Shown here piece after piece: positions 60,528 to 61,694 of a stretch of 61,694 bases of DNA. How positions within the stretch are numbered: position 1 is the first letter of the stretch; the number at the start of each line of letters is the position of its first letter. The position numbers were made by a program, and so were the translations under genes. This stretch comes from an uncultured Roseburia sp. (GTDB lineage Bacteria > Bacillota > Clostridia > Lachnospirales > Lachnospiraceae). The notes beneath the pieces were generated by a model. It had not been told where the DNA came from. It saw only the letters and a program-made list of their open reading frames with translations, and did no database searches. Where the stretch lies: positions 1-61,694 of the forward strand of contig CAMUHN010000010.1 of assembly GCA_947088675.1 (NCBI GenBank), written 5' to 3'.

Positions 60528-61666
60528 ACAGAAAATATTTTATCTTAAATAAGGGGTCGGATTTTTCGCGGGGCAGCGCCGCAGGGATTCGTGTGGACGG
60601 CGGGATTTCCCCGGATACGGATTACAGATGCGGGATTTACTATACGGAAATATTTGACAGCAGAGAGAGAATGATGGCATGGCACAGGCTGACAGTAACC
60701 GGAACTATGCCGAAAGGAACGAGGGTGTGCGCGGAAGTGTACACTTCGGACAGCCTTTTTTGCGGGAAAGGGAATGACGGCGCGGCCGTTTTTGTTTTGG
60801 ATATCATTACGGACTGCGCAAAAACACAGGAAGAAAAGGACGAAATATTGCGGTCCTTTTTGCGCGCTTCGTTCGATTTTCCTGAAGATGTACTTCTCTT
60901 CGGTATTTACGGCAGATATCTGTGGCTGAAAATTACGATGTGTCCGGCTGTGGACGCATTTCCTGTCATAAAAAAGATACGCGTCTGCTTTCCCAAACAG
61001 ACCTGGCTATCCTATCTCCCGGAGGTCTATGGGGCCGACCCAAAAAGCGCTTCCTTTCTGGAACGGTATCTTGGAATTTTTCAGACGATCTATGAGGATA
61101 TGACAGATCGGATCGACAGTATGGCGCAGCTGCTGGAACCCTCCCTGGAGAGGGAGGAAGAGCTTCTCTGTCTGGCGGACTGGTTTTCCTTTGAGGGGAC
61201 AGAAATCTGGAACAAAAAGCAGCTGCTTTATCTGGTAAAAAATGCAATGCGCATTTATCAGAGCCGCGGAACGGTCGCCTGTCTGAACGAGCTTGTCGGA
61301 CTGTATACCGGTACGCAGCCGCTTCTTGTGGAATATCATGCGATTTTGCCGTATTTTGACGCCGGGATTGTGGAACGGACATTAAAAGAATTGTATACAT
61401 CCTCCCATTTTGAATTTGCGCTGCTGTTTACCGGAGAGCGGGATGGGAGGGAGAGGAATCTCTTTGGGCTGGAACGTGTGATCGAAATGGCAAAGCCGGC
61501 ACATATGAAGTGCAGAATTATCGTATTAAGGCAGTATATTTTTTTGAACCGGCATTCCTATCTTGGGATCAACAGTGTGCTGGGACAATATCGGCCGTTT
61601 TGTCTGGACGGATTGTCTGCGGTATCGTTTTCGGCGATATCTTCCGACATAAACGCCCGGAGTTAA
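60518..61666 (+). CDS. Phage tail protein I-like baseplate protein
   Basis: The 382-aa protein has a beta-rich N-terminal half and a C-terminal tail-protein-I domain: WLSYLPEVYGADPKSASFLERYLGIFQTIYEDMTDRIDSM, LLEPSLEREEELLCLADWFSFEGTEIWNKKQLLYLVKNAMRIYQSRGTVACLNELV. Such proteins connect the baseplate with fibres or other appendages. The GTG start and the GGGGG that could act as ribosome-binding site lie within repeat copy D, so the first residues (RRNRK) are partly encoded by the repeat. TAATG at the end joins it to a possible next gene. Confidence 0.88.
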   Translation: MRRNRKYFILNKGSDFSRGSAAGIRVDGGISPDTDYRCGIYYTEIFDSRERMMAWHRLTVTGTMPKGTRVCAEVYTSDSLFCGKGNDGAAVFVLDIITDCAKTQEEKDEILRSFLRASFDFPEDVLLFGIYGRYLWLKITMCPAVDAFPVIKKIRVCFPKQTWLSYLPEVYGADPKSASFLERYLGIFQTIYEDMTDRIDSMAQLLEPSLEREEELLCLADWFSFEGTEIWNKKQLLYLVKNAMRIYQSRGTVACLNELVGLYTGTQPLLVEYHAILPYFDAGIVERTLKELYTSSHFEFALLFTGERDGRERNLFGLERVIEMAKPAHMKCRIIVLRQYIFLNRHSYLGINSVLGQYRPFCLDGLSAVSFSAISSDINARS

Positions 61667-61694
61667 TGCGCCGTTTTGGCTGGAGGATGGAGAT
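61666..61694 (+). CDS. Possible start of the next gene (cut by window edge)
   Basis: An ATG overlaps the previous stop codon (TAATG) and reads MRRFGWRME to the edge. A second in-frame ATG seven codons later has TGGAGG directly before it. Too little is visible to name a product. In related loci, fibre, tape-measure or ATPase genes follow here. Confidence 0.3.

Noticed and set aside
48180-61694. Type VI secretion system or prophage tail
   Set aside because: No TssB/C pair, TssJ/L/M or ClpV genes were seen, the sheath is one protein, and LysM, DUF6760-like and double J genes fit eCIS. No capsid, packaging or lysis genes are visible.

Overview
The window looks like a chromosomal segment of a spore-forming, anaerobic Firmicute, most likely of the Lachnospiraceae (class Clostridia). 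Three things suggest this. The S10-spc-alpha ribosomal cluster has Firmicute order, with a KOW-domain protein between map and infA. Ribosomal protein L17 is unusually long (178 aa). Sporulation genes are scattered through the segment (spoIIR, yabP, yabQ, spoIIE). No rRNA, tRNA, CRISPR array or transposase gene was found.

Layout. Bases 1-1342 hold the end of spoIIR, a DUF1934 gene and a reverse-strand small membrane protein. Bases 1436-18650 are the ribosomal superoperon: rpsJ-rplC-rplD-rplW-rplB, then rpsS to secY, then adk-map-KOW-infA, then rpmJ-rpsM-rpsK-rpsD-rpoA-rplQ. It has a strong promoter and structured leader in front of rpsJ, an internal terminator plus promoter between rplB and rpsS, another promoter before rpmJ, and a tandem hairpin duplication between rpsD and rpoA. 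Bases 18788-26184 carry a cation-diffusion transporter, a sugar-isomerase-like gene, a flavoprotein, a HAD phosphatase, a membrane FKBP-like protein, hup, and rqcP-yabP-yabQ-divIC in the same order as Bacillus. Bases 26267-33295 hold an aldo/keto reductase and the spoIIE-tilS-hpt-ftsH cluster. The spoIIE promoter has the long 21-bp spacer typical of Spo0A-driven promoters.

Bases 33776-45213 are accessory: a lipoprotein, a CsoR/CopA copper-export unit whose ATPase carries a C-terminal CopZ-like domain with its own ribosome-binding site, a chemoreceptor, an AgrC/LytTR-type two-component system, a lone MoxR-like ATPase with altered catalytic residues, and an ABC-2 exporter.

The most striking region is 45335 to the right edge. 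A large regulator (MalT-like ATPase fused to a SARP-type DNA-binding/BTAD region) precedes a tightly packed extracellular contractile injection system (eCIS, Afp/PVC-like). Its genes encode one sheath, two tube-like proteins, a small CxxC assembly protein, a 57-aa DUF6760-like protein, an unrecognised 310-aa protein, a LysM tube-cap protein, a VgrG-like spike, a gp25 wedge, two baseplate-J proteins and a tail protein I. The tape measure, AAA+ ATPase, terminator and effector genes are not in the window and should lie beyond its right edge. A family of short structured repeats beginning GTGTGAG lies in gene junctions across the window, one of them inside the eCIS locus.
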